From CBDCZY01 sp965224745 (lineage in GTDB: Bacteria > Pseudomonadota > Gammaproteobacteria > Methylococcales > Methylomonadaceae): DNA of 64,000 nucleotides. Under the pieces are notes generated by a model that had not been told where the DNA came from, searched no databases, and was given only the letters and a program-made list of their open reading frames with translations. Positions within the stretch are counted from its first letter, which is position 1. Every line of letters begins with the position of its first letter. Made by a program: the position numbers and the translations under genes. Shown one piece after another: positions 34,155 to 44,046 of this stretch. The stretch is taken from positions 1-64,000 of the forward strand of contig CBDCZY010000001.1 of the NCBI GenBank assembly GCA_965224745.1, in the 5' to 3' direction.

Positions 34155-34565
34155 ATGGAAGCACTACTAAACAGATTCGGGTTTGCTGAGCCTTTCTTCA
34201 AATTCTTTAAAGTAGAAAGAAATTTCAACAGGGATGAGTGGGTAGAAATACTTGAACTTGAATTAATTGCACCTTTTAGGAACCCCAGGTTTTCTCTTCA
34301 GTCATCGTTATCTGAAGGGTTGTTGATAGGATTGATGTATAGCCTGCTATTCTTTACGGTCGGCCTTTTTTCATACCAAGAATATTCAATGCTGTTTCTC
34401 CTTGGTGTTATTGGGTTTACTCATGGCTTTGTTTACTCCTTAATGCTTGATAAATGGTCAATGAGTAATCTGTATAGTGCAGGAATAGGCACTTTGTTAA
34501 CCGTGCTCTTGTTAATAATTTGTCATATTATGTCAACCTCGGCGGGCTGGGGTGGAATATTTTAG
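34155..34565 (+). CDS. Small membrane protein, unknown function
   Basis: A 136-residue protein. A soluble N-terminal part (MEALLNRFGFAEPFFKFFKV) is followed by about three membrane helices: EGLLIGLMYSLLFFTVGLFS, MLFLLGVIGFTHGFVYSLML and NLYSAGIGTLLTVLLLIICH. AGGGAAAA precedes the ATG. I do not recognise the family. Gaps on both sides (about 210 bases each) show no other gene. Confidence 0.65.
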   Translation: MEALLNRFGFAEPFFKFFKVERNFNRDEWVEILELELIAPFRNPRFSLQSSLSEGLLIGLMYSLLFFTVGLFSYQEYSMLFLLGVIGFTHGFVYSLMLDKWSMSNLYSAGIGTLLTVLLLIICHIMSTSAGWGGIF

Positions 34566-34778
34566 GCTTAGCGTTGTAGCTGACAACTTTTGTCTTTTGC
34601 TAGCCAATGTGAAAGAGTAACGGCATGAATTGGAAGGTAAAATATCGACAAATTCACTAGCATATTTTATATGTCTGAACGAAGTATTCATGGTGTATTA
34701 CAGGTAGCACATATTATTACCCTTTCTTGATCGGGGAAGGGGCACTTATAATGAAGTTTTTGGTATTTTCGAGACTTC

Positions 34779-36488
34779 ATGCTTCGTTTAAATTTTTCTA
34801 AGATTACATTTTTCTATTGTCTTACCTTTTTAGGGTTACTTTTCTTATCGGTTAAAGGGGCGTGTGACGCCCTGCCCGTAACACTTTCCCGAATATTTCC
34901 AACGAAATCTCATCCTTCAGTTAGTTACGACACATTAACCCTAGCTTCACCGGTAATCGATCAGACATCACCAAGGCCGCAAATTATTGTGCCTATAACT
35001 GATGGGACGCTGTCCTTTCTCGATGCAGAATCGGGTGATAGTAATGGTCAAGTAAAGCTTCCAAGTACGCCAGAACAACAAGTTTACATTGTGTCAACGC
35101 CGGCCCAAGTTGGTCGGAGCCTGATTGTCCTCTATCAAATGTTAGGCAAGAAAGGCCGTGAAAGCCACCGGTTAGCAGTCATCAATTTAGTAGAAAAGAA
35201 GCTGAATACAGCGTTCCCTATTCTTGAATTGACAGCCGAAAAACCTCAAGCCGATGGCAAGGCCATGGTTAAATTTGTTCCGACTAATGCTTTTTCGCAT
35301 TCCGAAGTTAAGCATGCCACCAGACCAGGTTCGGAACTGGGCTTTATTTATGCTGCTTTTGGTAATGCTGGCGATGTTCAACCATTTCATGGTTGGTTGT
35401 TCGAAATAGACATGGATGCCTGGAAAAAACAAGGTGTTAAGCATGCCGTCAACAATGTTCTGTTGACCACACCAGAAAGCCAGTGCGATGTGAAGGTCAA
35501 ATACGGAACGCGTGAAATGATTTGCGCGGGTGGTATTTGGACTCCGGCTGGACCTCAAATTGATTACGAGGGAGAAGATTATGAATTGTTGGTGCCAACC
35601 GGGAATGGCCAAATCGATTTAGCCCGAAAGGACTATGCTAATACTTTGATGCGTGTCAAACCGGGTTTGAATTTTGATCCGGGTTGTGATGATGATTTAT
35701 GCCAAAATTTCAAGCCGTCCAACCCATCTCTAGCTTGTATGCAGTCATGTAAAAACCTGTTTATACCAAGACCAGAACCCCGGGATAAGCCTTTAAAACC
35801 AAGCACCGGCGAGTGCGATAAACTAACTTTTTGGGAATGTGTCGCATGGATGGACTACGATCTAGGAGCTAATGCGCCAGTAAAAATTGCGTTGAACAGC
35901 CAACAATCAGTTGTGGTTCAATCCGGCAAAGAAGGAGCTGCTTATCTTTTAGATGCGGATCATCTTGGTACCATGTTTGATCGTATGCAATTAGTAGAAA
36001 TTTGTGGGACAGCAAATGATCCTTGTAAATTGCCATGGCGCGGGATGATGGTGACTCATCCAGTGGTGTCTATGGTGAATGAAACACCAGTGGTTATTTT
36101 TCCAACGTTTGTTACGGATGAAACACATACGGCCGGTTTAATCGCTTTAAAAATTGTTATCCAAGACGGCAAGCCCCATTTTGAGCCTTTTTGGCATTTC
36201 TCCCACCCTAGAACCAAGACAACAACCTCAACATTTCGTAGCGCTCCAACTCTGCCTGTTATAACTTCGGTAAGTAAGCATGGCGAGGTTATTTGGGTGG
36301 TAGAAATTGGTAAACCAGGAATACTTTACGGGGTACGTATCAGCGACGGGCAGTTGATTGCACAAACTGCGCTATTAGGGACAGGCGTTCCTCTCTCGAG
36401 GCCCGTAGTGTTGGGAAAAAATCTTTATATTACGTCCAGTAATTTTGCGGGCAAAAGAACTTGGCTGGAAAGTTATCAGGTTGATTAG
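34779..36488 (+). CDS. Secreted protein with beta-propeller-like (PQQ-like) repeats
   Basis: A 569-residue protein with a signal peptide (hydrophobic core FYCLTFLGLLFLSV, then GACDA). The body has strand-rich repeats of the kind in PQQ-like beta-propellers: IVPITDGTLSFLDAESG, SVVVQSGKEGAAYLLDADHL, VIWVVEIGKPGILYGVRISD. A Cys-rich insert at about residues 300-345 (GCDDDLCQNF, ACMQSCKNLF) suggests disulphide bonds outside the cytoplasm. The exact family is not clear to me; a scaffold or binding role in the periplasm or outside is inferred. It is convergent with the HIT gene, 22 bases away. Confidence 0.65.
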   Translation: MLRLNFSKITFFYCLTFLGLLFLSVKGACDALPVTLSRIFPTKSHPSVSYDTLTLASPVIDQTSPRPQIIVPITDGTLSFLDAESGDSNGQVKLPSTPEQQVYIVSTPAQVGRSLIVLYQMLGKKGRESHRLAVINLVEKKLNTAFPILELTAEKPQADGKAMVKFVPTNAFSHSEVKHATRPGSELGFIYAAFGNAGDVQPFHGWLFEIDMDAWKKQGVKHAVNNVLLTTPESQCDVKVKYGTREMICAGGIWTPAGPQIDYEGEDYELLVPTGNGQIDLARKDYANTLMRVKPGLNFDPGCDDDLCQNFKPSNPSLACMQSCKNLFIPRPEPRDKPLKPSTGECDKLTFWECVAWMDYDLGANAPVKIALNSQQSVVVQSGKEGAAYLLDADHLGTMFDRMQLVEICGTANDPCKLPWRGMMVTHPVVSMVNETPVVIFPTFVTDETHTAGLIALKIVIQDGKPHFEPFWHFSHPRTKTTTSTFRSAPTLPVITSVSKHGEVIWVVEIGKPGILYGVRISDGQLIAQTALLGTGVPLSRPVVLGKNLYITSSNFAGKRTWLESYQVD

Positions 36489-36510
36489 CTCAGAACAACT
36501 CTAAAGCGCA

Positions 36511-36936
36511 TTAAAAAAATGCTGAATATTGCCCGGATAGTCTTTCAGTTAGCGAGTGTTTGATCGTCTTAACCTGAGCTTCTGAATAGGGTTTTTGTGC
36601 ACTTATTCCCCATACGGGATGAGGCCACGCAACATCATTTTTTTGCCTGCCTACTACATGAACGTGCAGTTGAGGGACGATATTTCCAATAGTCGCAATA
36701 TTCAGTTTGTCTACTTTAAACTCCTCTGTGACGAACTGAGATAAAAAATTTATTTCTTCTAGCAATACTTTCTGTTGTGCTTTATCCAGTTCAAATAGTT
36801 CTGTTTCGCTGACTCGGGGTACTAAAATAAACCATGGAAAATGAGCATTACGCATCAGTAACAATACGCTGAGTTGCAACGTCCCCAGCGTATAACAATT
36901 CATATTAAGGCGAGTATCAAGTTCAAATTGCAGCAT
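36511..36936 (-). CDS. HIT-family nucleotide hydrolase-like protein
   Basis: A 141-residue protein with the histidine triad QLHVHVVGR near residue 95-105 and the preceding helix and strand FLSQFVTEEFKVDKLNIATI. HIT proteins hydrolyse or transfer nucleotides such as AMP derivatives. The N-terminus (MLQFELDTRLNMNCYTLG, HFPWFILVPR) fits the proteobacterial HIT subgroup. Complete. The substrate is not known. Confidence 0.85.
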   Translation of the reverse strand: MLQFELDTRLNMNCYTLGTLQLSVLLLMRNAHFPWFILVPRVSETELFELDKAQQKVLLEEINFLSQFVTEEFKVDKLNIATIGNIVPQLHVHVVGRQKNDVAWPHPVWGISAQKPYSEAQVKTIKHSLTERLSGQYSAFF

Positions 36937-37142
36937 GTGAATTCCTTGTGTGCTAAGTTGATTGATAGCTTTTTGATCAGTCTATCAAGTGTAAGAAAAC
37001 AAGTTTTTGTTTCTCTAACAAATTGAATTTTTAGGCCGTTTATCAAGGAAAACAAAAAAAAGAATCTCAGTTTTTGCTGGATATTATTTTCGTGAAAGAA
37101 TAAATATCAAGAATGATGATTTTTGAGTTAGCCGAAATAGTT

Positions 37143-37930
37143 TCAGGCTACAACAACTTTCAGTCTAACAATTTTTGATAAATTATTATGTCTAATGTCT
37201 CTTGATACTTGCGATATTATAGTTAGTTCCCATTCATGAACAACGATTTTTGACTCTGCCAAAATCGAAGCTGTCATAAAAAGCACAAAAGCATCACTTT
37301 GAACGAAAGTATATCTTGTTACTGAGTTAAGACTCGGTTTTTTTAAGGGAATACCTGTTTCTGCTCGCAACTATCCTGCAGAATATTTTTTCCTTAAAAA
37401 AATAGAACAGGTATCCTCTTAGTTGGTTTAAGCGGTTTGCAATTGCGCCGTCATCACCAAGTTGAGTGTCACCACAGACGATAAGTTTTAAAATGTTCCA
37501 GTTCTTTCCAATGAAAGCGAGACAAGCCAAAGCATAGCTTTAAATACGAGATACCGGCTTCAATTCCAGCCTCCTTTTCTTATGAAAGGCAACATCTTTA
37601 ATAGTTCGTTGTTTGGCACTTTCCCGTTTTCTTTGCTGGCATAGCCTCCATTCGCTGCAGTCTGTCTGGGTGCCTTGTCATAGTGTTTAATATGCGATCA
37701 ACCATGGAGATGAATTGATCCGAAGCAGCTGGGTTACCTGAATTCAAAGACGACATCCAGTCCCATACCACTGCGACCCGTACTAAAATTCAACTTGTAC
37801 CCAGAGGAGCGAGGATTTAATACTATCCGAATCTTGACTTGTCTTTTTGTCCGTCTTCTCCGTGTATTGGATCAAATCACGGTATAACACTTTTTTCTTG
37901 TCTTTTTCTCAGGTGTCTATAATTGAACGC
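37143..37930 (-). pseudogene. Degraded transposase remnant
   Basis: No full frame exists here. Read on the minus strand with frame changes, 37900-37420 gives IQYTEKTDKKTSQDSD, SWLIAY-like pieces, ASKENGK, then AKQRTIKDVAFHKKRR and ACLAFIGKNWNILK. ASKEN and VKDVAFHKKR-like words resemble the C-terminal part of ISNCY/IS1202-type DDE transposases. Stops and shifts are many, so it is old. The part 37143-37370 may belong to the same remnant or be noise. Confidence 0.5.
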
Positions 37931-38356
37931 ACACACTGTTTTTTACGTATTTTTCCCTTGGATATTTTCAAATATTACTTTTAATCAATGGTTTAGATTA
38001 ATATCGCACCTGATTTAGCCGAGTTTTTTAGTTTTTGTTTCTTTGTTTTTCTAATGGTTGAGGTTTATGGCTGGGGGCTAAGTAGTAATAAAATGCTGTG
38101 TTACTGGTGGTTTCTCGGAAGATTTTAAGTATTGAAAATACAAAGTCTGTCTTTTCTTGATAAACTTATTACATATACATATTGGTTAACAACGATAATG
38201 AAATTAAATAGGGTTATTCTTATTACATCAAGTGACTTGCTCATTACGTCTTACTTCAGGCTGACTGGTTAATTTATTGTTTTATCTCTTAATGAAACCA
38301 TTTATCACAGGCAAGACTCATAACTTAGTACCCATAAATGTAATCATGACAAAATA
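37931..38356. other. Non-coding stretch before the backbone operon
   Basis: About 430 AT-rich bases without a supported gene. It borders the transposase remnant on the left and must include the promoter of the TPR lipoprotein gene. I see no promoter good enough to name. Confidence 0.45.
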
Positions 38357-40138
38357 ATGAAAGGACTTCGATTTTATAGAATTCTATTTTTAATCTTTCT
38401 GTTTGGTATTGTTGGTTGTTCACAGGAAACCGTTAAGCCTCAGCAAAAAGATGCAAACTTTGGTTTGGATCCGTTGCCGAAAGCAACCGAAAAAAAACCA
38501 TTGGATGACTCAAGCCAAGTAACAACCAAAAAAGCAAGCCTAGATCCACAGTTGCTTTACACCTTAATGGTGGCTGAGATGGCTGGTCAGCGCGAACAAT
38601 ATAACCTGGCCTTGGATGGTTATTTACATGCTGCAAAAAGGGTCGATGATATTGAAGTTGCTAAGAGAGCAACGCAATTAGCACTGGTGCTCAAGCAGAA
38701 TGAAAAAGCCTCGGAAGCGGTAGATATTTGGTTGGCGAACGAGCCAGAAAATATTGAAGCCCGAAGAGCTGCTGTGCTTTTGTCGGCTAGAGGTGATGAT
38801 AAGGATAGTCTAAGAACCCATCTCGAATATTTGTATCAGGTCGACCCTTCCGGTTTTGAGGAATCATTGGTTTCAGTTACAAAAGCCATGCCCCGTTCAA
38901 AGGGTAATCAATCTGACCTTTTATTCGAAGAACTAGAGCATCTTGCTTTAAAAAATCCGGATCAGGCGATTTTTCCATATTTGCAAGCTTTGTTGGCATC
39001 CCAAGCAAAAAAAGAAAAATCTGCTGACGAAAAGATTCAACAAGCTGTTAAATTAAGGCCAGATTGGGAAAATGCGCTATTGTTACAAGCCCAGCTGGCG
39101 GCGCATAGGGGGGATTACACAACGGCCAGGTTTACCTTGCAAAATATGATTAATAAGAATCCTGGCAATATGAAGCTAAGAAAAATGTTTGGGCAATTGT
39201 TGTTAAAGCAAGAATCGTATAAAGAAGCATTGCAACAATATCAAATTATTTCAGAGCAAAATCCTGATGACTCAGAAGCGGCTTATTCATCAGCGTTGAT
39301 ATATATGCAGTTGAAGCAAGATGATAAAGCTGAGTCTGCACTAAAAAAGCTGGTCAATAAGCCAGAACTTCGTGCTCAAGCCAGTTATTACATGGGCAGA
39401 ATTGCAGCCAGGAAAGGCGATTATGATGAAGCTCTCGTTTGGTTTGATAAGGTTACTTTTGGTCCTCTGTCTTTCGAATCCAAAATGAGTGCAGTCGGTG
39501 TTTTGATTGAGCAAGAACATTTTTCTCAAGCGCTAAGTCGCGTAGAAGCGGCGGAAGATGAATTTCCTGATCAATTGCTTCGAATAACTTTATTAAAAGC
39601 AGAATTGTTTAGTATTCAAAAACAACATCAAGAATCATTTGATGTTCTGACCCAGGGTTTAACTAAGTTACCAGGCTCAACAGAATTGCTCTACACGAGG
39701 GCTTTGGTTGCAGAAAAACTGGATAGGTTGGATATTGTAGAAAAAGATTTGAAATTTATTCTTAAAAGCAAGCCAGATGATGCAAATGCACTCAATGCTC
39801 TTGGCTATACATTGGTTGACAAATCAGAGCGATACTCTGAGGCAGAGAGCTATCTACTTAAGGCATTAGAGATAAAACCTGATGAACCAGTGATTCTTGA
39901 TAGTTATGGCTGGTTAAAGTATAAGTTGGGTGAGTACCCAGAGGCGTTAGAATATCTAGAAAAAGCTTATAGCAAAGAGCAAGACGCTGAAATTGCAGCG
40001 CATTACATCGAAATTCTGTGGGCTTCCGGTAAAAAAAGTCAGGCCAGAGAAATTTATTTGAAAGCCCTGAAGAAAGATCCTGAAAGCGAAAAACTAAAAC
40101 AGATATCAGATTTATTTTCTGGGTCTGGTATGAATTAA
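38357..40138 (+). CDS. TPR-repeat lipoprotein upstream of lolB
   Basis: A 593-residue protein with a lipoprotein signal (LIFLFGIVGC; the Cys would be lipidated) and a chain of tetratricopeptide repeats over about residues 70-590, for example AAYSSALIYMQLKQDDKAES, ANALNALGYTLVDKSERYSE and PVILDSYGWLKYKLGEYPEA. TPRs bind partner proteins. In many gammaproteobacteria a TPR protein lies just before lolB, as here (ATGA-like contact, lolB starts one base after the stop). It likely acts in the cell envelope; a specific role is not known. Confidence 0.85.
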   Translation: MKGLRFYRILFLIFLFGIVGCSQETVKPQQKDANFGLDPLPKATEKKPLDDSSQVTTKKASLDPQLLYTLMVAEMAGQREQYNLALDGYLHAAKRVDDIEVAKRATQLALVLKQNEKASEAVDIWLANEPENIEARRAAVLLSARGDDKDSLRTHLEYLYQVDPSGFEESLVSVTKAMPRSKGNQSDLLFEELEHLALKNPDQAIFPYLQALLASQAKKEKSADEKIQQAVKLRPDWENALLLQAQLAAHRGDYTTARFTLQNMINKNPGNMKLRKMFGQLLLKQESYKEALQQYQIISEQNPDDSEAAYSSALIYMQLKQDDKAESALKKLVNKPELRAQASYYMGRIAARKGDYDEALVWFDKVTFGPLSFESKMSAVGVLIEQEHFSQALSRVEAAEDEFPDQLLRITLLKAELFSIQKQHQESFDVLTQGLTKLPGSTELLYTRALVAEKLDRLDIVEKDLKFILKSKPDDANALNALGYTLVDKSERYSEAESYLLKALEIKPDEPVILDSYGWLKYKLGEYPEALEYLEKAYSKEQDAEIAAHYIEILWASGKKSQAREIYLKALKKDPESEKLKQISDLFSGSGMN

Positions 40139-40723
40139 ATGAGGGTATTAACCCATTTGATACTAGTGGGTTTACTGGTTTTCACTGTTACCGGCTGTAA
40201 TCGGCGTCTCGTTGTTGCTGATTTTATTGGTCTTTCAGATGAACAGAGAAATTATTTGTATGATTTGAAACGATGGTCTCTGACCGGCAGGGTTGCTATA
40301 AAGACACCTAAACAAAGCTTTTCTGCTCATTTAACATGGGATCATAATAATACAACGGAAAAGATTTTGCTAAGCGGCCCTTTGGGGCAAAACAAACTTG
40401 TCATTAAGTTGGATGAAAATGGGATGTTGATCCAGCGGTCTGAAGACGATTACGAGTATTCCGAAGATCCAAAAGCATTATTAAATAAATACTTAGGGAT
40501 TGATGTTCCGTTTGCCTCACTGCGTTATTGGGTTCTTGGCTTGTCGTTCCCCCAAAATTCTTATGTCAAAGAAAATAAGGGATTTGTCCAAAATGACTGG
40601 CGAATTCTCTATGCTCAATTTATTCAAGTGAAGACATTAGTGATGCCACAAAAGATCAAGCTTATGCATTCTGATCTTCGCTTCAACTTATTTATTGATG
40701 ATTGGAATTTAGATCGTGGTTGA
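40139..40723 (+). CDS. lolB: Outer membrane lipoprotein receptor LolB
   Basis: A 194-residue lipoprotein (LVGLLVFTVTGC lipobox) with the LolB pattern: YDLKRWSLTGRVAIKTPKQS, FSAHLTWDHNNTTEKILLSG and PFASLRYWVLGLSFP. LolB takes lipoproteins from LolA and places them in the outer membrane. It overlaps ispE by eight bases, the conserved gammaproteobacterial arrangement. Confidence 0.92.
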   Translation: MRVLTHLILVGLLVFTVTGCNRRLVVADFIGLSDEQRNYLYDLKRWSLTGRVAIKTPKQSFSAHLTWDHNNTTEKILLSGPLGQNKLVIKLDENGMLIQRSEDDYEYSEDPKALLNKYLGIDVPFASLRYWVLGLSFPQNSYVKENKGFVQNDWRILYAQFIQVKTLVMPQKIKLMHSDLRFNLFIDDWNLDRG

Positions 40724-41585
40724 GCCAAGCTGCTCTTTTTTTTCCGGTCAAAAATGGCCAGCACCTGCTAAATTAAATCTTATGTTAAAGATAGTAGGTC
40801 AGCGTCCTGATGGCTATCATTTGTTGCAAACTGTTTTTCAACTGATTGATTTGTGCGATTGGTTGACGTTTAAGCCGAGTGAAGATGGCTGTGTAAGAAT
40901 GGATGGACTTCTGGCGGGGGTGGCGGAAGAACAAAACTTGGTGGTACGAGCAGCTAAAAAATTGAAGCAATGTTCTGGTTATCGGGGTGGTGTGAGCATA
41001 GGTATTGAAAAAAACATCCCCATGGGAGGGGGGTTGGGAGGAGGTAGTTCCAATGCGGCTACCACTTTGGTTGTTCTTAATAAGATGTGGGGCTTAGATT
41101 TGTCTGTTAGCCAGCTTATTGATCTGGGTGCTGGTTTGGGAGCCGACATACCAATATTTGTATTTGGCTATAGCGCGTGGGCGGAAGGTGTTGGAGAAAA
41201 GCTTGAGGCAATGCAGTTACCAGAAAAATGGTTTGTTATTATCAAGCCAAATTGCCATGTTGAAACCAAGCGAATTTTTTCTGCAAAAAATTTGACACGA
41301 AATAGTAAATCCATCACAATTAGCGGTTTTTCATCGGGTCATTTTGTTAACGATTGCCTAGACGTTGTTAAATCTAACTACCCGCTGATTGACGAAGCTC
41401 TGAATCAGTTAAACTTGTTTGGTGAGGCAAGATTAACTGGAACTGGGGCTTGTGTTTTTGCCGAGTATCGCGACAAAAATAAAGCGCAGGAAGTCGCTGC
41501 GTCGTTGAGCGAAGAATTATTAGTTTTCGTGGCTAAGGGGCTCAATATTTCTCCCTTATATCGACAAATTAAGCAAACGAACTAA
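40716..41585 (+). CDS. ispE: 4-diphosphocytidyl-2-C-methyl-D-erythritol kinase
   Basis: A 289-residue GHMP kinase. PAPAKLNLMLKIVGQRPDGY is the N-terminal motif, IPMGGGLGGGSSNAATTLVV the ATP-binding glycine-rich loop, and ARLTGTGACVFAEY the third GHMP motif. It phosphorylates the 2-OH of CDP-methylerythritol in the non-mevalonate isoprenoid path. The GTG at 40716 overlaps the end of lolB. Full length; a tRNA gene follows 16 bases behind. Confidence 0.95.
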   Translation: MVEPSCSFFSGQKWPAPAKLNLMLKIVGQRPDGYHLLQTVFQLIDLCDWLTFKPSEDGCVRMDGLLAGVAEEQNLVVRAAKKLKQCSGYRGGVSIGIEKNIPMGGGLGGGSSNAATTLVVLNKMWGLDLSVSQLIDLGAGLGADIPIFVFGYSAWAEGVGEKLEAMQLPEKWFVIIKPNCHVETKRIFSAKNLTRNSKSITISGFSSGHFVNDCLDVVKSNYPLIDEALNQLNLFGEARLTGTGACVFAEYRDKNKAQEVAASLSEELLVFVAKGLNISPLYRQIKQTN

Positions 41586-41601
41586 TTTTTTTCAGATTTA
41601 T

Positions 41602-41676
41602 TGGGGTGTCGCCAAGTGGTAAGGCACGGGGTTTTGATCTCCGCATACCCAGGTTCGAATCCTGGCACCCCAGCCA
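41602..41676 (+). tRNA. tRNA-Gln (anticodon TTG)
   Basis: TGGGGTG pairs with CACCCCA at the ends, the anticodon loop TTTTGAT holds TTG, and GGTTCGAATCC forms the T arm. The 3' CCA is encoded. It stands between ispE and prs, a usual place in gammaproteobacteria. Confidence 0.95.
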
Positions 41677-41728
41677 CCTTTAATACTTAAATTACTTTAC
41701 CTTTGTGGAAGAAATTAAACGATCGGTG

Positions 41729-42682
41729 ATGACAGATTTATCTGTTATGGTGTTCTCTGGGAACGCCAATGTAGCGTTGGCAGAAGGGATTGTAAGCAAA
41801 TTAAACATGCGTCTTGGTATGGCGACTGTTGATAGGTTTAGTGATGGTGAAGTTGCCGTAGAAATCGAGGAAAACGTTCGGGGCAAAGAGATTTTTGTTG
41901 TCCAGCCTACCTGCGCACCAACCAATGAAAATATGATGGAGTTGGTGGTGATGATTGATGCTTTTAAACGGGCGTCAGCCTACAAAGTAACCGCCGTCAT
42001 ACCTTATTACGGTTATTCAAGGCAAGATAGAAGGAGTAGGTCTGCAAGAGTACCCATCAGCGCAAAATTAGTCGCTAAAATGATCACGGTAGCGGGGGCT
42101 GATCGTGTTCTTACCATTGATCTTCATGCTGATCAAATACAGGGTTTCTTTGATATTCCGGTCGACAATGTGTATGCCTCGCCAATTCTGCTGGGAGATG
42201 TTTGGCGCCAAAAATATGATGATTTAATAATTGTATCGCCTGACGTTGGTGGCGTAGTGAGAGCAAGGGCTTTGGCAAAACGACTTGATGATGCTGATTT
42301 AGCTATTATTGATAAAAGACGACCAAAAGCCAATGTTGCAAAGATAATGAATATTATTGGTGAAGTTGAGGCTCGTACTTGTATTATGGTAGACGATATG
42401 GTCGATACTGCGGGTACTTTATGCCAAGCTGCTGCCGCATTAAAAAATCATGGCGCTAAAAAGGTGGTTGCCTATTGTACTCATCCCGTTTTGTCAGGAA
42501 ACGCTATCGAGAACATTCGCGAATCCAGATTGGATGAGCTGGTTGTGACGGATACTATTCCTCTTCAGGCAGGCGCCAGTGAACTAAATAAAATCAGACA
42601 GCTCAGTGTGGCTGAAATGTTGGCAGAAACGATTCGACGAATAGCGGTGGGTGAATCAGTCAGTTCAATGTATGTTGATTGA
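41729..42682 (+). CDS. prs: Ribose-phosphate pyrophosphokinase
   Basis: A 317-residue protein from MTDLSVMVFSGNANVALAEG, the usual start of PRPP synthetase, so ATG 41729 is preferred over GTG 41705. FVVQPTCAPTNENMMELVVM, YYGYSRQDRRSRSARVPISA (ATP site) and ARTCIMVDDMVDTAGTLCQA (the ribose-5-phosphate loop) are all present. It makes PRPP for nucleotide, His and Trp synthesis. Intact. Confidence 0.96.
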   Translation: MTDLSVMVFSGNANVALAEGIVSKLNMRLGMATVDRFSDGEVAVEIEENVRGKEIFVVQPTCAPTNENMMELVVMIDAFKRASAYKVTAVIPYYGYSRQDRRSRSARVPISAKLVAKMITVAGADRVLTIDLHADQIQGFFDIPVDNVYASPILLGDVWRQKYDDLIIVSPDVGGVVRARALAKRLDDADLAIIDKRRPKANVAKIMNIIGEVEARTCIMVDDMVDTAGTLCQAAAALKNHGAKKVVAYCTHPVLSGNAIENIRESRLDELVVTDTIPLQAGASELNKIRQLSVAEMLAETIRRIAVGESVSSMYVD

Positions 42683-42723
42683 TCTTTGATCATAGAAAGA
42701 ATGAATAATCCGAGGAGGATAGA

Positions 42724-43380
42724 GTGTTAGGTATTTTTGAATTTGAAGCTGTGTCTCGTGATAAAACGTCAGCGAGTTCTGCCAGGGCAATACGACGAGA
42801 TGGTAAGGTTCCTGCTGTATTGTATGGTAGCGGAGGTGAACCCACCGCTATTTCTCTGAGTCATAATGAAATGCTGAAGCGTCTTGAGCATGAGGCTGTT
42901 TATTCTCACGTCCTTGATTTAAAGGTAAACGGAAAAGTTGAGAAGGCCATACTCAAAGATATTCAGCGTCACCCAAGTAAGCCAGTTATTTTGCATATGG
43001 ATTTTCAGAGGATAAATAAGTCTGAAAAATTGCGAATGAATGTGCCGCTGCACTTCCTGAATGAGCAAGAATCAGTTGGTGTAAAAAAGGGAGGTGTGGT
43101 CATGCATAGCTTGGTTGATGTAGAGGTAACTTGTCTGCCTTCTGATTTACCCGAATATATTGAAGTAGACTTAATTGGTTTAGATATAGGTGATTCTATT
43201 CATCTGTCTGAGATTAAAGCACCAAAAGATGTTGAGTTTCCTGCTCTCTTGCAAGGAACTGACCATGACCTAATGGTGGTTTCTGTTATGGCAAATAAAG
43301 TTGTTGAGGAAGTTGAGGAAGTTGTTGAAGAAGAAGCTGCTCCAGATGAAGGCGAAAAAGAAGAAAAAGAGTCTGAATGA
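42724..43380 (+). CDS. rplY: 50S ribosomal protein L25 (Ctc form)
   Basis: A 218-residue L25 of the long TL5/Ctc type. ASSARAIRRDGKVPAVLYG is the 5S rRNA-binding N-terminal domain, MDFQRINKSEKLRMNVPLHF starts the second domain, and the tail is a run of Glu. GTG 42724 follows GAGGAGG closely. It binds 5S rRNA in the large subunit and is linked to stress in some species. Confidence 0.95.
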   Translation: MLGIFEFEAVSRDKTSASSARAIRRDGKVPAVLYGSGGEPTAISLSHNEMLKRLEHEAVYSHVLDLKVNGKVEKAILKDIQRHPSKPVILHMDFQRINKSEKLRMNVPLHFLNEQESVGVKKGGVVMHSLVDVEVTCLPSDLPEYIEVDLIGLDIGDSIHLSEIKAPKDVEFPALLQGTDHDLMVVSVMANKVVEEVEEVVEEEAAPDEGEKEEKESE

Positions 43381-43401
43381 TCTTTTTCAAGAGGCGCTTT
43401 T

Positions 43402-43968
43402 TTGATCGTTCGACTTTTTGTTGGTCTTGGTAACCCAGGCAAAAATTATAATAGCACACGTCACAATGCTGGTTATTGGCTTGTTGATGAGCTGGCTCAG
43501 TCTGAAAATTTACAATGGCAACAAGAGAGTCGTTTTCGAGGCTGGTTGAGTCGGCTGGACTTCGGTACGACTAAAATTTTCTTTCTTAAGCCCGAAACCT
43601 TTATGAACAACAGCGGAGAGTCGGTCAGAGCTGTCGTAAATTTCTATAAAATTGAAATACAGAACATTACTGTTTTTCACGACGAACTAGATTTTGAACC
43701 TGGTTTTGTAAGATTTAAAAGAAATGGGGGTGCTGCTGGCCATAATGGTATAAAAAGTATCATCGCTCATTTGGGCGCATCAAAATTTGAGCGGGTAAGG
43801 TTGGGTATTGGTCGGCCGGAACAAAATTTTGGAATATCAAATTATGTGCTGCATAAGCCAGGTGGTGAAGAAAAGAAGCTAATTGATGGCGTCATTGCTA
43901 AGTTGGTGAGCGACAAGAATGATCTGTTTGAAGGAGCTATCGATAAATTAATGTTGAAGTTTCACTAA
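43402..43968 (+). CDS. pth: Peptidyl-tRNA hydrolase
   Basis: A 188-residue Pth. LFVGLGNPGKNYNSTRHNAG has the catalytic His, KPETFMNNSGESVRAVVNFY and VFHDELDFEPGFVRFKRNGG has the Asp, AAGHNGIKSIIAHLGASKFE the other conserved His and Asn. It frees tRNA from abandoned peptides. The start is TTG at 43402, after AAGAGG. It is 21 bases behind rplY, the usual order. Confidence 0.96.
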   Translation: MIVRLFVGLGNPGKNYNSTRHNAGYWLVDELAQSENLQWQQESRFRGWLSRLDFGTTKIFFLKPETFMNNSGESVRAVVNFYKIEIQNITVFHDELDFEPGFVRFKRNGGAAGHNGIKSIIAHLGASKFERVRLGIGRPEQNFGISNYVLHKPGGEEKKLIDGVIAKLVSDKNDLFEGAIDKLMLKFH

Positions 43969-44000
43969 ATTCTTATTCTCTGGCGTATCCTTTTTAGTAT

Positions 44001-44029
44001 TTGACAAATTCCTGATATTTTCAGATAAT
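44001..44029 (+). promoter_or_regulatory. Sigma70 promoter of the tRNA-Tyr/Gly/Thr-tuf operon
   Basis: TTGACA at 44001-44006 and GATAAT at 44024-44029 with a 17-base spacer, 18 bases before the tRNA-Tyr gene. This is close to the consensus and fits a strong stable-RNA promoter. Confidence 0.8.
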
Positions 44030-44046
44030 GAACAGCTGACCCTAAA

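Noticed and set aside
37143..37530. Two small minus-strand frames as genes
   Set aside because: They fall in a degraded transposase remnant with stops and shifts.
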